From the NCBI RefSeq assembly GCF_001430825.1, contig NZ_CP010535.1, positions 1 through 64,000 of the forward strand: DNA of 64,000 nt. Reading direction: 5' to 3'. Under the pieces are notes generated by a model. It was not told where the DNA came from and did not search any database. It saw only the letters and a list, made by a program, of their open reading frames with translations. This stretch comes from Sediminicola sp. YIK13. GTDB lineage: Bacteria > Bacteroidota > Bacteroidia > Flavobacteriales > Flavobacteriaceae. Of the stretch, positions 18,082 through 26,769 are shown in pieces (positions within the stretch are counted from its first letter, which is position 1; every line of letters starts with the position of its first letter). The position numbers were made by a program, and so were the translations under genes.

Positions 18082-19206
18082 TTATCTCCAATTCCACTGA
18101 ATTGAATCAAGGGTTGCTGTTGGAATTCCGTATTTGATGGCAAGTTCTTTGGCATATTTTTTTTCTAGTAGGTTCTTGTAATAATAGAACTGAGGATGTT
18201 TATTATCGGCAGATAACTTCTTTTCGGTTTTTTTCCAAGCACGTTCTTGTGATTTGAAAATTTCTTGTTCAATAGCTATTCGCTCTGCAATGGTTAGTCC
18301 CCATTTGTATTCCTTTATCCTACTATAGGACTCATCATTTAGGTATAACCATAGTGAATCAAGGCCCTTAATTTTCTGTTTAGAGGATACCCAAGAATTC
18401 TGTTCATTTCCCTCAAGGGTAAGCCAAACTTTTTGTTTAGAACCTTCATCTATTTTGATAGTCCACCTACCAATAATATCATCTTCACTTAAAATTTCTC
18501 CTTGCTTATTAAATGAATAACGGTATGAGGGGTTGTACCAGCTACCGGGCAACATTTTATGGATGAACTCAATAACGTCAATGGGCTTTGTTGAAACATC
18601 TATTTTATTTCTTTCAAAGGAAGTCATAATTGTTTTCTGTTGGTGGGATGTACAGCGACCACGAAGACCATTTACCCAAATGTCCTGGGCACATAAATTT
18701 CCACCCCACATATAGCCTTTGGAAGATTTATTGTAGGATACTATAAACCATGGATATCCATTAAAAATACTATCTGTCATGCTTATGAGCAGTACGGAAG
18801 AATTGGGGCTGGGTATAAAGTCTTTTAGTCCTGCAAAGGATGGTTCCTGATAAACTATTCCATCTATTGTTCCAAGAGAGATGGGGTCTCTAAAAATAGT
18901 GGAAGTATTTACCTGTCTTATGATGTAAAATAAAGTGGCAAGGGTTCCAATGGCTATAAAGACGGCCTTAAAACCATAAAGTTGTACCAAGGTGCCAAAT
19001 ACCCATGCGCCAAAAATCACTAAAGTAAAAATACCTCCACCTATTGCTATCAATGCGGCAATGACCATAAGCATTACATCCAGTAGGCCACTTGGGTCTT
19101 GGGCTAAACTCCATGCTGCGAATGCACCTATACCCGTAATTAGTAGGCCAACTATCATTAATGTAAGTGCGGTAAAATGACCAACATTTTTTAGATTAAT
19201 TCTCAT
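18082..19206 (-). CDS. Unknown membrane protein, 374 residues
   Basis: Three or four N-terminal membrane helices (about 10-33, 38-60, 63-80 and 84-96) are followed by a soluble domain of about 270 residues. That domain has the segments IPSPNSSVLLISMTDSIFNG and GSWYNPSYRYSFNKQGEI and a C-terminal charged helix (KSQERAWKKTEKKLSAD). I do not recognise the family. It is a single-gene cassette between attC38 and attC39. Confidence 0.75.
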   Translation of the reverse strand: MRINLKNVGHFTALTLMIVGLLITGIGAFAAWSLAQDPSGLLDVMLMVIAALIAIGGGIFTLVIFGAWVFGTLVQLYGFKAVFIAIGTLATLFYIIRQVNTSTIFRDPISLGTIDGIVYQEPSFAGLKDFIPSPNSSVLLISMTDSIFNGYPWFIVSYNKSSKGYMWGGNLCAQDIWVNGLRGRCTSHQQKTIMTSFERNKIDVSTKPIDVIEFIHKMLPGSWYNPSYRYSFNKQGEILSEDDIIGRWTIKIDEGSKQKVWLTLEGNEQNSWVSSKQKIKGLDSLWLYLNDESYSRIKEYKWGLTIAERIAIEQEIFKSQERAWKKTEKKLSADNKHPQFYYYKNLLEKKYAKELAIKYGIPTATLDSIQWNWR

Positions 19207-19228
19207 GCCTTCTAATATTTAGTTATTA

Positions 19229-19405
19229 AAGCCAACGGTTAGACTATATGGTGTTACGCAGTACCTCCTCAGAGCATAGCGTTTGGAATGCATAAGTACT
19301 TAAATTAGTAAGCTCACACCAAACTGACCCTATAGCTATAGGGACGCGGGGATTTTCCTAAATGAGATGGGGCTATCAATTAAGTAGAGCCCTTGTTGTG
19401 CTTTC
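19229..19405 (-). repeat. attC38, long attC-like site
   Basis: It begins AAGCCAACGGTTAGACTATATGG and ends TAGAGCCCTTGTTGTGCTTTCG; the crossover is 19235/19236. It is about 175 bp and contains an inner hairpin CCCTATAGCTATAGGG (19329-19344). The right end GTTGTGC closes a cassette with three DUF6090 genes. Confidence 0.75.
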
Positions 19406-19406
19406 G

Positions 19407-20093
19407 TTATTTTTCTGTACTTATCTTATCGATTTCTTTCATAGCTAATTTTAACTGTTTTATATACCATTCCATTTGTTTGAAATGATGATATACGTCA
19501 TCAAGGAATTCGGTCAATTGTTCAGGCGTCATTTCACGAAATTTCCCAGTTCTTCTTTCATAGCTATATTTTTTACTTAAAAAAGCCCATCTCTCGTCCA
19601 AAATCTGCCCGTTATCAATTAATCTATCATAAGTTGAATTATACAATTTAACTACTTTATTTACCAATGCCTTATTTCTAAAAATAGTGATTTGATTGCC
19701 TGACACAGCTGATTCATAAGAACCAGATATTGGATAAAATGTGCGTTGACTTCTAAAATAAATCTTGAATATAGAATCTAAAGAATTTCTATCATTAGTA
19801 TAAAGATTGTGTATATCGTTATTCAAGATTTTATAGGATTCTATTCTCGGTTCGTTAAGTTCTATTACGCTCTCAATAAAAATCTTATCTTGTTTTAAGT
19901 CATTTTTTAAACTTGTAATAAATTCTTTTTCAGCTGTTGATTGTTTTCTTGATTCGTTCCAATTGTTAATCTGTAGAGCGATTAAAATACCAAGAACAAC
20001 AAGTGCAATTTCTCCAATGGCGTATTTAAAGTATCTGCTTGTTTTTCCATTTTCCATGAGGTTATATCTTATTTGTCGGAAGAATTTGATCAT
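19407..20093 (-). CDS. DUF6090 family membrane protein (third gene of a three-gene cassette)
   Basis: 228 residues. The head MIKFFRQIRYNLMENGKTSR is followed by a single membrane helix (about 27-45, IALVVLGILIALQINNWNE) and then a helical tail. It lies 40 bases after the second DUF6090 gene in what looks like an operon. The tail (KQSTAEKEFITSLKNDLKQD) is unlike its neighbours' tails. The family has no known function; topology suggests a small cytoplasmic start and a long extracytoplasmic tail. Confidence 0.85.
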   Translation of the reverse strand: MIKFFRQIRYNLMENGKTSRYFKYAIGEIALVVLGILIALQINNWNESRKQSTAEKEFITSLKNDLKQDKIFIESVIELNEPRIESYKILNNDIHNLYTNDRNSLDSIFKIYFRSQRTFYPISGSYESAVSGNQITIFRNKALVNKVVKLYNSTYDRLIDNGQILDERWAFLSKKYSYERRTGKFREMTPEQLTEFLDDVYHHFKQMEWYIKQLKLAMKEIDKISTEK

Positions 20094-20133
20094 ACTTCAG
20101 TTTGTTTTTAATAAGCTTCAATTATCTGTCCTA

Positions 20134-20877
20134 TCAATTTATTATATTTTTTAAACTGAATTGTAATTCTTTATTTCTTGCTAATACCGTTTCTAGTGCA
20201 CTTAGAGTCCATGATGTTCTAATAGCTGTATTGAACAACAGCTGGTCTAGCTCATTGGTACCATATTGTTCTTTTAATTTTGAATCATATAAAATATTTT
20301 CTTCCCTTAAATCATAATAGTCTAAATCATACTTATTAAATAATTCTTTAGTATTATTAATACCATATTTTGCTAAAAAAGGCTTGAGTTCTATTTCTTT
20401 ATAATTTCTCATTAGCTCTAAAGCATCAGAAATATGAGTCTCTTGTTTGAAATAACTATCTATCTTTTCTCGGATTGAGTCTTGGTTTATATCTTTAATG
20501 TAATTAGAGTAATTATTTTTAATAGTTAAATTGAAGATATTGGAAGCTCTTAGAGTACTATAATTAATCAAAGAATCTTGAGACAATAATCCTTGTGTGT
20601 CTTGGTAGATTTGCTTGAGCATTTTTTTATCAGTTTGATAATAATCAATATGATTGATTATTCTTTTTTCATCAGCTTCTAAGTCTTTTAAAATACGGCG
20701 ATATAGTGCCCTCTCACTTATACTCGCTTTACGTTGCTCATTCCAATTATTAATTTGCAGTGCAATGAGAATACCTATGACCACTAGGACAATTTCACCA
20801 ATGGCATATTTCAAATACTTGCCAGTTTTATTTTCCATGAGCAATGATTTACGAATATGTCTGAAAAATTTAATCAT
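20134..20877 (-). CDS. DUF6090 family membrane protein (second gene of a three-gene cassette)
   Basis: 247 residues. The head MIKFFRHIRKSLLMENKTGK and the helix GEIVLVVIGILIALQINNWNE (about 27-46) precede a helical tail (RALYRRILKDLEADEKRII). Its start overlaps the end of the upstream DUF6090 gene by 8 bases, suggesting translational coupling. Three paralogues in one cassette point to local duplication followed by divergence of the tails. Confidence 0.85.
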   Translation of the reverse strand: MIKFFRHIRKSLLMENKTGKYLKYAIGEIVLVVIGILIALQINNWNEQRKASISERALYRRILKDLEADEKRIINHIDYYQTDKKMLKQIYQDTQGLLSQDSLINYSTLRASNIFNLTIKNNYSNYIKDINQDSIREKIDSYFKQETHISDALELMRNYKEIELKPFLAKYGINNTKELFNKYDLDYYDLREENILYDSKLKEQYGTNELDQLLFNTAIRTSWTLSALETVLARNKELQFSLKNIIN

Positions 20878-21655
20878 CTCTTAAAATGTTTTCAATCTGG
20901 TTCTGCATTTCAATTATCCGCTGCTCCAAACGTTTCAAAATATCGATATGAACACTGCTATTTCTACCACGTTGTGCAACGTGATTTAATAGTTGGAACA
21001 GAAACTCCTTGTCTTGCATCTTTGATTCCTGCAATTCTTTGGCCCATTGAACTGTAACGGTTTTAACCGACCAATCTATATTTCCTGCCACTTTTACAGT
21101 GTCTTTATAATTCAAATTAACTGTTGGATTTTTGAGTAGAAAATCTCTGAATTCTGAAATACCTTGCTCATTACTTGTTTGTATGACCAAAGCGCTGTAG
21201 TCCAAGTATTGATAGAATGATAGGATATTTTTTCTGAGATCATTGTTCTTTATTAGCAATATGCTACCTGAACTTTTGAGATCCTGAAATGTTGGATCGT
21301 TCACAACAAACGATTTGCGGGTAATATCGGCCAAATATTCATTCAGGGAATCTGCACTAATTTGCCCTGAATTAATGTGAACCAAAGCCTTCTCAACCTT
21401 TGATTTCATCTTTTTCTCATGAATGCTCTGTACATTAACCAGGTGTTGCTGAACCTTTATATCTTCTACTAGGTTTTGCAGATACTCTTGTTCTTTATTC
21501 CGATCTGTTCGGTGAGTATTCCAAGTATTAATCTGCAAGGCTATCAAGATTCCAATTACGACTAGGATAATTTCACCAATAGCATAGAGGAGATATTTGC
21601 TGAATTTGTTTTCGGAGAGTAGTTGCTGCCTGATACGGCGGAAGAATTTGATCAT
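20870..21655 (-). CDS. DUF6090 family membrane protein (first gene of a three-gene cassette)
   Basis: 261 residues. The head MIKFFRRIRQQLLSENK is nearly identical in DNA to the head of the 6171 gene. One membrane helix (GEIILVVIGILIALQI) and a long helical tail follow (EKKMKSKVEKALVHINSGQI), ending RLEQRIIEMQNQIENILRDD. It is preceded by the paired-hairpin element at 21681-21721. Confidence 0.85.
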   Translation of the reverse strand: MIKFFRRIRQQLLSENKFSKYLLYAIGEIILVVIGILIALQINTWNTHRTDRNKEQEYLQNLVEDIKVQQHLVNVQSIHEKKMKSKVEKALVHINSGQISADSLNEYLADITRKSFVVNDPTFQDLKSSGSILLIKNNDLRKNILSFYQYLDYSALVIQTSNEQGISEFRDFLLKNPTVNLNYKDTVKVAGNIDWSVKTVTVQWAKELQESKMQDKEFLFQLLNHVAQRGRNSSVHIDILKRLEQRIIEMQNQIENILRDD

Positions 21656-21680
21656 TGTCTAATTTAAACAATTATTAGGT

Positions 21681-21721
21681 CCGCAAGCGGCTATCTCGCA
21701 CAAATGTCCACAGGACATTTG
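21681..21721. repeat. Paired-hairpin element upstream of a DUF6090 gene (copy 2)
   Basis: CCGCAAGCGG (21681-21690) and the perfect arms CAAATGTCC / GGACATTTG with an ACA loop (21701-21721). It is the same arrangement and position as copies 1 and 3, but the second stem has a different sequence from copy 3 while remaining paired. Confidence 0.65.
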
Positions 21722-21739
21722 ATTTACTATATAAATATT

Positions 21740-21837
21740 CACTCGATAATATCATTGGATCTTGGTTTGTCCCTCCCAAACCCGATTCGTGAATCGGCAG
21801 TGACCAAGTAATTAATTATACACCTTGTTGACGGTAG
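21740..21837 (-). repeat. attC37, degenerate attC-like site
   Basis: The right arm AAGTAATTAATTATACACCTTGTTGACGG (ending 21834) is clear. The inner hairpin CCGATTCGTGAATCGG (21782-21797) is present. I cannot find the left NNAACG end; the paired-hairpin element occupies the region where it should be. Confidence 0.5.
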
Positions 21838-21842
21838 TTTTT

Positions 21843-22328
21843 TTATTTTTTAAAATATTCCCTCCAGGTATTCTCTTTCCAAAAAATAAAAATAGAACCT
21901 AATATAAAAATGATGGCTGAAGCTATTCCAACTATTCCATAAGATGGTTTTTCCGGTATTCTAATACTCAATTCGGAAACAAATGCAGCGTAAAGTCCTA
22001 AAATGGAATAATACATAAACCACATATGAAGCACTTTATGTTTATTACTAATATTTTTCAAGAGTAGCGGTGATAACCCCATAATCAGAGTTAATAATCC
22101 AGCAATGGCTAAAATATGAAAAACCCCAAAATCACCCGTAATGTTATAAACTCCTAAAGCTGAACCACACACCAAGAACATTGATAAAACATAAATGTAC
22201 CCAAACTGTTTATGCAGTTTAGTTCCTTTTGGTCTAAATAAAATATAGGTACCAGAAAGTATAGAAATCAAAGCGGTTATAAAGTGAAACCACCCTAGTG
22301 GGGTGTTGACAAAGTCATGCATTATCAC
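21843..22328 (-). CDS. Small membrane protein (DUF2306-like), five helices
   Basis: A 161-residue protein with about five membrane helices and conserved-looking HFITALISILSGTYILFRPKGTKLHKQFGYIYVLSM near the start. The TKxHxxxG(Y/W)xY element between helices one and two and HMWFMYYSILGLYAAFVSEL resemble the DUF2306 family, whose role is unknown. It is a single-gene cassette between attC36 and attC37. Confidence 0.75.
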   Translation of the reverse strand: MIMHDFVNTPLGWFHFITALISILSGTYILFRPKGTKLHKQFGYIYVLSMFLVCGSALGVYNITGDFGVFHILAIAGLLTLIMGLSPLLLKNISNKHKVLHMWFMYYSILGLYAAFVSELSIRIPEKPSYGIVGIASAIIFILGSIFIFWKENTWREYFKK

Positions 22329-22337
22329 GATTTTTTA

Positions 22338-22608
22338 ATTCAAACAACGACTTAAAAATCGGATTATAAGTCTGTTTACGAAACGATTAGTTCCTGAATT
22401 GTGGTTTTTGCCAGTTGAATTGTTAAAATTGACACTAACCGTTTTGTTAGCCGTCTGTTACGGGCTAATTTTCGGTTTGGCACAGACGTTAGTAATTCCA
22501 AGTGGATTCCGAGGTAGTTGAATCTGCCGACCAGAGCAAAGGGACCGATGAATATCTTGAACAATTTAGTTGCGTGAATAAATTGCGGTTGTGTATTGTA
22601 GTATGTTC
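22338..22608 (-). repeat. attC36, compound attC-like region
   Basis: Two site-like parts. A short one (22343-22378) has arms AACGACTTA...TAAGTCTGTTTACG. A longer one from about 22434 to 22608 resembles attC16: CCGTCTGTTACGGG, AGACGTTAGTAATTCCAAGTGGATTC, AATTGCGGTTGTGTATTG. The end reads GTAGTATG instead of GTTGTGTG. A lost or gene-free cassette of about 60 bases may lie between them. Confidence 0.5.
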
Positions 22609-22618
22609 GGTTTTTTTC

Positions 22619-24076
22619 TCAGTTCACTTTGTTATTATCTAATAAATTTTCAATAATATATTCCAAAGGGTCTATTTCTAAATCAATTATAATATCAGGC
22701 TCAACAGATTTCATTCCTTTTTCTTCGTTATTAGCAACATTATAAACTGATGAAACTTGATATGATAGTTTTGAATTAGGTAACGTAAAATCAGCCAAAG
22801 CAAAGCCATTAAATGAATATAAATTACCTGTTGGTTGTCCGATTATCTTTCCCATATTGTAATACTTAAACATTTCAGCAAAGATTGAACCTGCTGAAAA
22901 AGTGTTATGGTCTGTAATCAAATAAATATTTCCAAGGAATCTTTTTTCCTCGGATAAAGGATTTTTCATTTCATAATTGATAGTTACCAATTCATTAGGC
23001 TCGGCTCCATAAAAAATACTGGAATATTCATTCACCAAATAAATTGGTTTAAACCAACGGATACTTCTCGGAATAAACCTCCTATCGAAAGCTTCTTTAA
23101 ACTCAGGTGTTATTTTCCAATACGCTTTTGAGAGTTTTCTGTATGGCTCTTTTGAAAAATATTTTGCCAAATGTTCGCCATAGCTATCGGAGCCACCTTT
23201 ATGTCCTCTGAAATCCAATATTAAATTTGAAGAATTGTTTTTCGATAATGATTTAAAAGATTGTTTGTAAAAATCTTTAATTTCCGTTTCGTCACCATTA
23301 AAATTAGTTATTTTCATATATCCCACACCCTTTTCTAATAATTTGAAAGTATATGAATCGTTTTCACTTTTTCTATAATTTTTTCTGTTTTCCCAATTTA
23401 TGCCTTTAATAACAATTGAATCTAAAGTGTTCGATTCAATTCTCTTATAATGAATTTTAAATTCAGAAGTCCAATCGTACATTTTCCATAAATAGAATCC
23501 AAAATCATCTGAAATTTCAAGAAGTTTAAGTGATTTGTTTTCTTTAGTAGCGTGGCTAAGTAAATCTCTGATTATTTCTTTTGCTGTAATACCGTTTATT
23601 TCCATAACTTCCGTCTGTTTTGGCAAACGCTGTTCTGTGTTTTCATTGCACGAAATAAGTATTTTTCCTGTGTGAATACTCGCAGATAAAGGGAAAAAAA
23701 GTTTTTGTTTTTTTACGTAATCTGTTAAAATATAGCTATCCTCTGCTTTAGAATGAGCATCATTATAGCAAACAATAATTTTGTCAAGAAGTCTCCAAAA
23801 ATTTATTTCAGTTAAACTATCCGGAAGTTGTGTTTTAATAGAATCAACCTTTGAAATAAAATCCTCTTTTTCAATAAATCTGTAGGGATTTGGATGTATT
23901 TTTTCAAAGGTAAAGTTTAAGGAATCTATATCATTTGACATTTCTTCTTTGGTCAAATAACTATCGATTTCAACAAACCTTATTGACTCATCTTCTGTGG
24001 GGTCAGACAAAGTAGATATATAGCCAATTGTAACTACCAACACTAAAATTAAGAACCACAGAATTTTCTTCTTCAT
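22619..24076 (-). CDS. S41-family peptidase (C-terminal-processing / tricorn type)
   Basis: A 485-residue protein with N-terminal signal or anchor KILWFLILVLVVTIGYISTL. The catalytic domain shows NLILDFRGHKGGSDSYGEHL, the S41 strand and loop, then LITDHNTFSAGSIFAEMFKYY with the nucleophile Ser in TFSAGS, followed by GKIIGQPTGN. No PDZ domain is obvious. It is expected to degrade or process peptides in the periplasm. It is adjacent, in the next cassette, to another S41 protein. Confidence 0.88.
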   Translation of the reverse strand: MKKKILWFLILVLVVTIGYISTLSDPTEDESIRFVEIDSYLTKEEMSNDIDSLNFTFEKIHPNPYRFIEKEDFISKVDSIKTQLPDSLTEINFWRLLDKIIVCYNDAHSKAEDSYILTDYVKKQKLFFPLSASIHTGKILISCNENTEQRLPKQTEVMEINGITAKEIIRDLLSHATKENKSLKLLEISDDFGFYLWKMYDWTSEFKIHYKRIESNTLDSIVIKGINWENRKNYRKSENDSYTFKLLEKGVGYMKITNFNGDETEIKDFYKQSFKSLSKNNSSNLILDFRGHKGGSDSYGEHLAKYFSKEPYRKLSKAYWKITPEFKEAFDRRFIPRSIRWFKPIYLVNEYSSIFYGAEPNELVTINYEMKNPLSEEKRFLGNIYLITDHNTFSAGSIFAEMFKYYNMGKIIGQPTGNLYSFNGFALADFTLPNSKLSYQVSSVYNVANNEEKGMKSVEPDIIIDLEIDPLEYIIENLLDNNKVN

Positions 24077-24126
24077 TTTTGTTGATTATTTATTTTATTT
24101 GAGCTCCGGGCTGTTTTTTAAACTGG

Positions 24127-24256
24127 CACACAACGGTCTGTTTATAAAAAGTAGCAGCTTTAACAGCTATACCTTCCCAATAGACGAAAGTTAATCAAAA
24201 AGCGCAAACCAATTGACTTACGCTAAAACTGCTAATTTTTTAATAGGTTATTGGTA
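24127..24256 (-). repeat. attC35, attC-like site
   Basis: It begins CACACAACGGTCTGTTTATA and ends TTTTTTAATAGGTTATTGG; the crossover is 24133/24134. The arms GTAGCAGCTTTAACAGCTAT and CTAAAACTGCTAATTTTT resemble attC3. Confidence 0.7.
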
Positions 24257-24260
24257 ATAA

Positions 24261-25703
24261 TTATTTTTCCGATTGCTCTTTTTCAATTTCTATCACTAAT
24301 TCTATTGCATTGTCTTTTCTGTCTTTTAAATCATTTGATAATTGATCTAAAAAATCGTCTTTGTTTTTTGAATATTCCAATTGATAATCTGGCGAAATTC
24401 CAATATTCTCGTAATTTCTGCCTTTTACATCTTCATAAACTTCGTTAGATAACTCGTATTCCCAACCATTTGGAAGTTTTTTATCTAAAGTTGAAGAAAA
24501 TATCCCTTCAGTTGTCGCTCCAATTCTTTTGAAATTTGTGTTGACCAAAGATGCCAAAACAAGAATTTCTGATGCACTCGATGTTAAATGGCTAGATAGG
24601 ATATATACATTTCCTTTAAAATTGTTTTTTGATGGAATGATTTTAATTTTTTGTGGATTTGTAAAGCCGTTTTCTACCCGAGCTTTTTTTGTGTAAGCAA
24701 TTTTTTCCTCATCTGAAAAGTGATTTAATATAGCGAGTGCAACAGCATCTTTTCCACCACCATTAAAACGAATGTCTAGAATATAACTTTTTGCCCCGGC
24801 TAATTCTTCTATTATTCTATCTAAGATAGTATTGATTCCATCTACCTCGTCTTGTCTTTGTATTTCGTCTTTTCTGTTCTCTGCTTTTTTCCAATAGTGA
24901 TTATAGAAATTTCTCAAACCCAGATTTTTCTCTAAGCCGTAGTCTGCCAACATCAACATGGAGTTGATCTGAACATAACCAATATTTTCGCTGATAAGCC
25001 CGTAACGAAGCATTCCTGCATTGTAATTGTTTAAACTGTCTACATATAATGCTGCAATTTCTTTATTGAGATTAAATTCGTCCAATTTGGAATACTTCTC
25101 TCTTGGTTTATCTATCTGATTTTTAAAATCGTTTTCAATTTCTTCAGGAACTTCCATTTCTACATGTCCATCATTAAGAAGAGCAATCATCTCTCTAAAG
25201 ATCGTATAAAGTTCTAAATCAGTAGTGTAATCACTTATTTTAGGCTCATATTGGTTATAGACTTTGTTCCAATTAATATTTTTAATTTCAAAAGATGCGT
25301 AGTGTTCATTGAAGGTGTCCCAAAATACTTGGAAATTGTGTTTTGGGTCGTTCTTAAGTTCACTTGTGGTTGTACAGAGGTTGGGTAATTTTTCTAATCT
25401 CGTAAATAGCCAATCATCATTTCCGTGCTGAATGCTTAAAGTGTCTTTTGAATAGTTTTTGACTTTACCAAAATCTAAAATGTGTTCTTCAAATGATAAA
25501 TAACAATCTTGCTTTGAAACATTATAGACACTTATAATTGTGTCGTTCAATTCAATGATATTTCCATATCCAATTTGTTCCCAAATTCCATTTGGTTTTG
25601 GTTCTTCGTTCCATACTTTTTCATTGCACGAACAAAAGATTAAAAATAATATTAGGATTGATAAATTTTTAATGCTTTTCAATCTGTTTCTTGGTTTTCC
25701 CAT
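24261..25703 (-). CDS. S41-family peptidase lipoprotein
   Basis: A 480-residue lipoprotein (SILILFLIFCSCNEKV). It starts with a lipocalin-like segment (GIWEQIGYGNIIELND), then an S41 domain: YILDIRFNGGGKDAVALAIL and ILSSHLTSSASEILVLASLV, where the Ser of SSASE is the expected nucleophile, followed by RIGATTEGIFS. The ending GISPDYQLEYSK...DFLDQL is typical of this subfamily. It has a different N-terminal domain from the neighbouring S41 gene, so the pair is not a recent duplication. Confidence 0.88.
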   Translation of the reverse strand: MGKPRNRLKSIKNLSILILFLIFCSCNEKVWNEEPKPNGIWEQIGYGNIIELNDTIISVYNVSKQDCYLSFEEHILDFGKVKNYSKDTLSIQHGNDDWLFTRLEKLPNLCTTTSELKNDPKHNFQVFWDTFNEHYASFEIKNINWNKVYNQYEPKISDYTTDLELYTIFREMIALLNDGHVEMEVPEEIENDFKNQIDKPREKYSKLDEFNLNKEIAALYVDSLNNYNAGMLRYGLISENIGYVQINSMLMLADYGLEKNLGLRNFYNHYWKKAENRKDEIQRQDEVDGINTILDRIIEELAGAKSYILDIRFNGGGKDAVALAILNHFSDEEKIAYTKKARVENGFTNPQKIKIIPSKNNFKGNVYILSSHLTSSASEILVLASLVNTNFKRIGATTEGIFSSTLDKKLPNGWEYELSNEVYEDVKGRNYENIGISPDYQLEYSKNKDDFLDQLSNDLKDRKDNAIELVIEIEKEQSEK

Positions 25704-25708
25704 AATTG

Positions 25709-25820
25709 TGGCCTACGGTCGGGCTATGCCCTAACGCACGTGTGCGCGGGTCTCGGACCGGATTTCAACTAAGATAGGAAATAAAACCCTGGGAGAGTGA
25801 TGGGTTATAGCCGTTGTGGC
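25709..25820 (-). repeat. attC34, attC-like site with altered crossover
   Basis: Left end GTGGCCTACGGTCGGGCTATGCC has CTACGG where CTAACGG is expected (one A missing). Right end GGGTTATAGCCGTTGTGGCC (25802-25821). The arms GGTCGGGCTATG and GGGTTATAGCC pair. Confidence 0.65.
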
Positions 25821-25826
25821 CTCTCA

Positions 25827-26615
25827 TTATTTATTCAATTCCGCTTGAACTATTTTTTTTATGGTTTCATTATTTGCAGATAAATTTGTTATTACCTTAT
25901 CTGCAAGAAGGTGGTAATGGTAAATATTTGGCAACCATTTAATGGCTTCTTTTTTTGTAGAAAGTTCCTTAACAATTCGATGAAATTCTAATTCTTCCAG
26001 ATGAATATCCAATTCATTAGTTGGATTCGAATTTCTAAGAGATGACGAATTTTCTATCGCGGTTAAAATTTCAATTGATAATAATCCAGCAGTTTCATGA
26101 CTAAACATTTTTTGGGCATCTTCTAAATTTAAGATCATCTCCCAATGATCAGCATCTTCATAATAGTTTGATAATAAATTCCTCAAATATTCTGATCTAA
26201 TGAGGGACATATTACCAGAATTTAATAATTCATTGTAAACTATTTTTGAAAGCGGTAAATATGAACGCCAAGTTACTTTTTCAATACTTTCAATAATTAA
26301 AGTTGGATTTTCATTCGACCGTAATTGGTTTTTAATAACATTAGATAATATATTGACTTGATTGATTCGTTCGTTAGAAAGGGCTTTCGAAAAGGATAGA
26401 GTTTTATAATCATTTTCAAGATCCGCAAGTAATCTTCTTAGATAGTTTTTTTCGATAAGACTTTCCTTTCTTTCTTCATTCCAATTATTGATGCTCAAGG
26501 CAATGAGGATACCTATAACGACTAAAATGATTTCACCAAGAGCATAGAGGAGATATTTGCTGAATTTATTTTCAGTTAACAATCGTTGTCTAATTCTTCT
26601 GTAAAATTTTAGCAT
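25827..26615 (-). CDS. DUF6090 family membrane protein
   Basis: 262 residues. A variant head MLKFYRRIRQRLLTENKFSK is followed by GEIILVVIGILIALSINNWNE (about 27-47) and a helical tail (NYLRRLLADLENDYKTLSFS) ending ANNETIKKIVQAELNK. It is a single-gene cassette between attC33 and attC34. Function unknown. Confidence 0.85.
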   Translation of the reverse strand: MLKFYRRIRQRLLTENKFSKYLLYALGEIILVVIGILIALSINNWNEERKESLIEKNYLRRLLADLENDYKTLSFSKALSNERINQVNILSNVIKNQLRSNENPTLIIESIEKVTWRSYLPLSKIVYNELLNSGNMSLIRSEYLRNLLSNYYEDADHWEMILNLEDAQKMFSHETAGLLSIEILTAIENSSSLRNSNPTNELDIHLEELEFHRIVKELSTKKEAIKWLPNIYHYHLLADKVITNLSANNETIKKIVQAELNK

Positions 26616-26638
26616 CAGTTTTTACGATTATTTAATTT

Positions 26639-26769
26639 AGCACAACGGTCTCGTATATCACCAGTGCCGCTCTTCACAATACCTGGTTACACGAAAATTA
26701 ATTTGATTAAAAGGTAATTAATTTTTGGGTAAAGGGTAGAGGCATTGGCTATATGCATTGTTGTACAAC
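26639..26769 (-). repeat. attC33, attC-like site overlapping the 3' end of its gene
   Basis: It begins AGCACAACGGTCTCGTATATC and ends TTGGCTATATGCATTGTTGTACAAC; the crossover is 26645/26646. Its right end GTTGTACAACGTTC (26760-26773) pairs with its cassette start TTGTGCAACATTC. The amidohydrolase stop codon (26749-26751) lies inside the site. Confidence 0.8.

Noticed and set aside
21640-21725. Short ORFs (MSCGHLCEIAACG / MSCEHLGEMAACG) shared by the paired-hairpin elements
   Set aside because: Differences between copies are mostly amino-acid changing, so selection seems to act on the DNA or RNA fold, not on a peptide.
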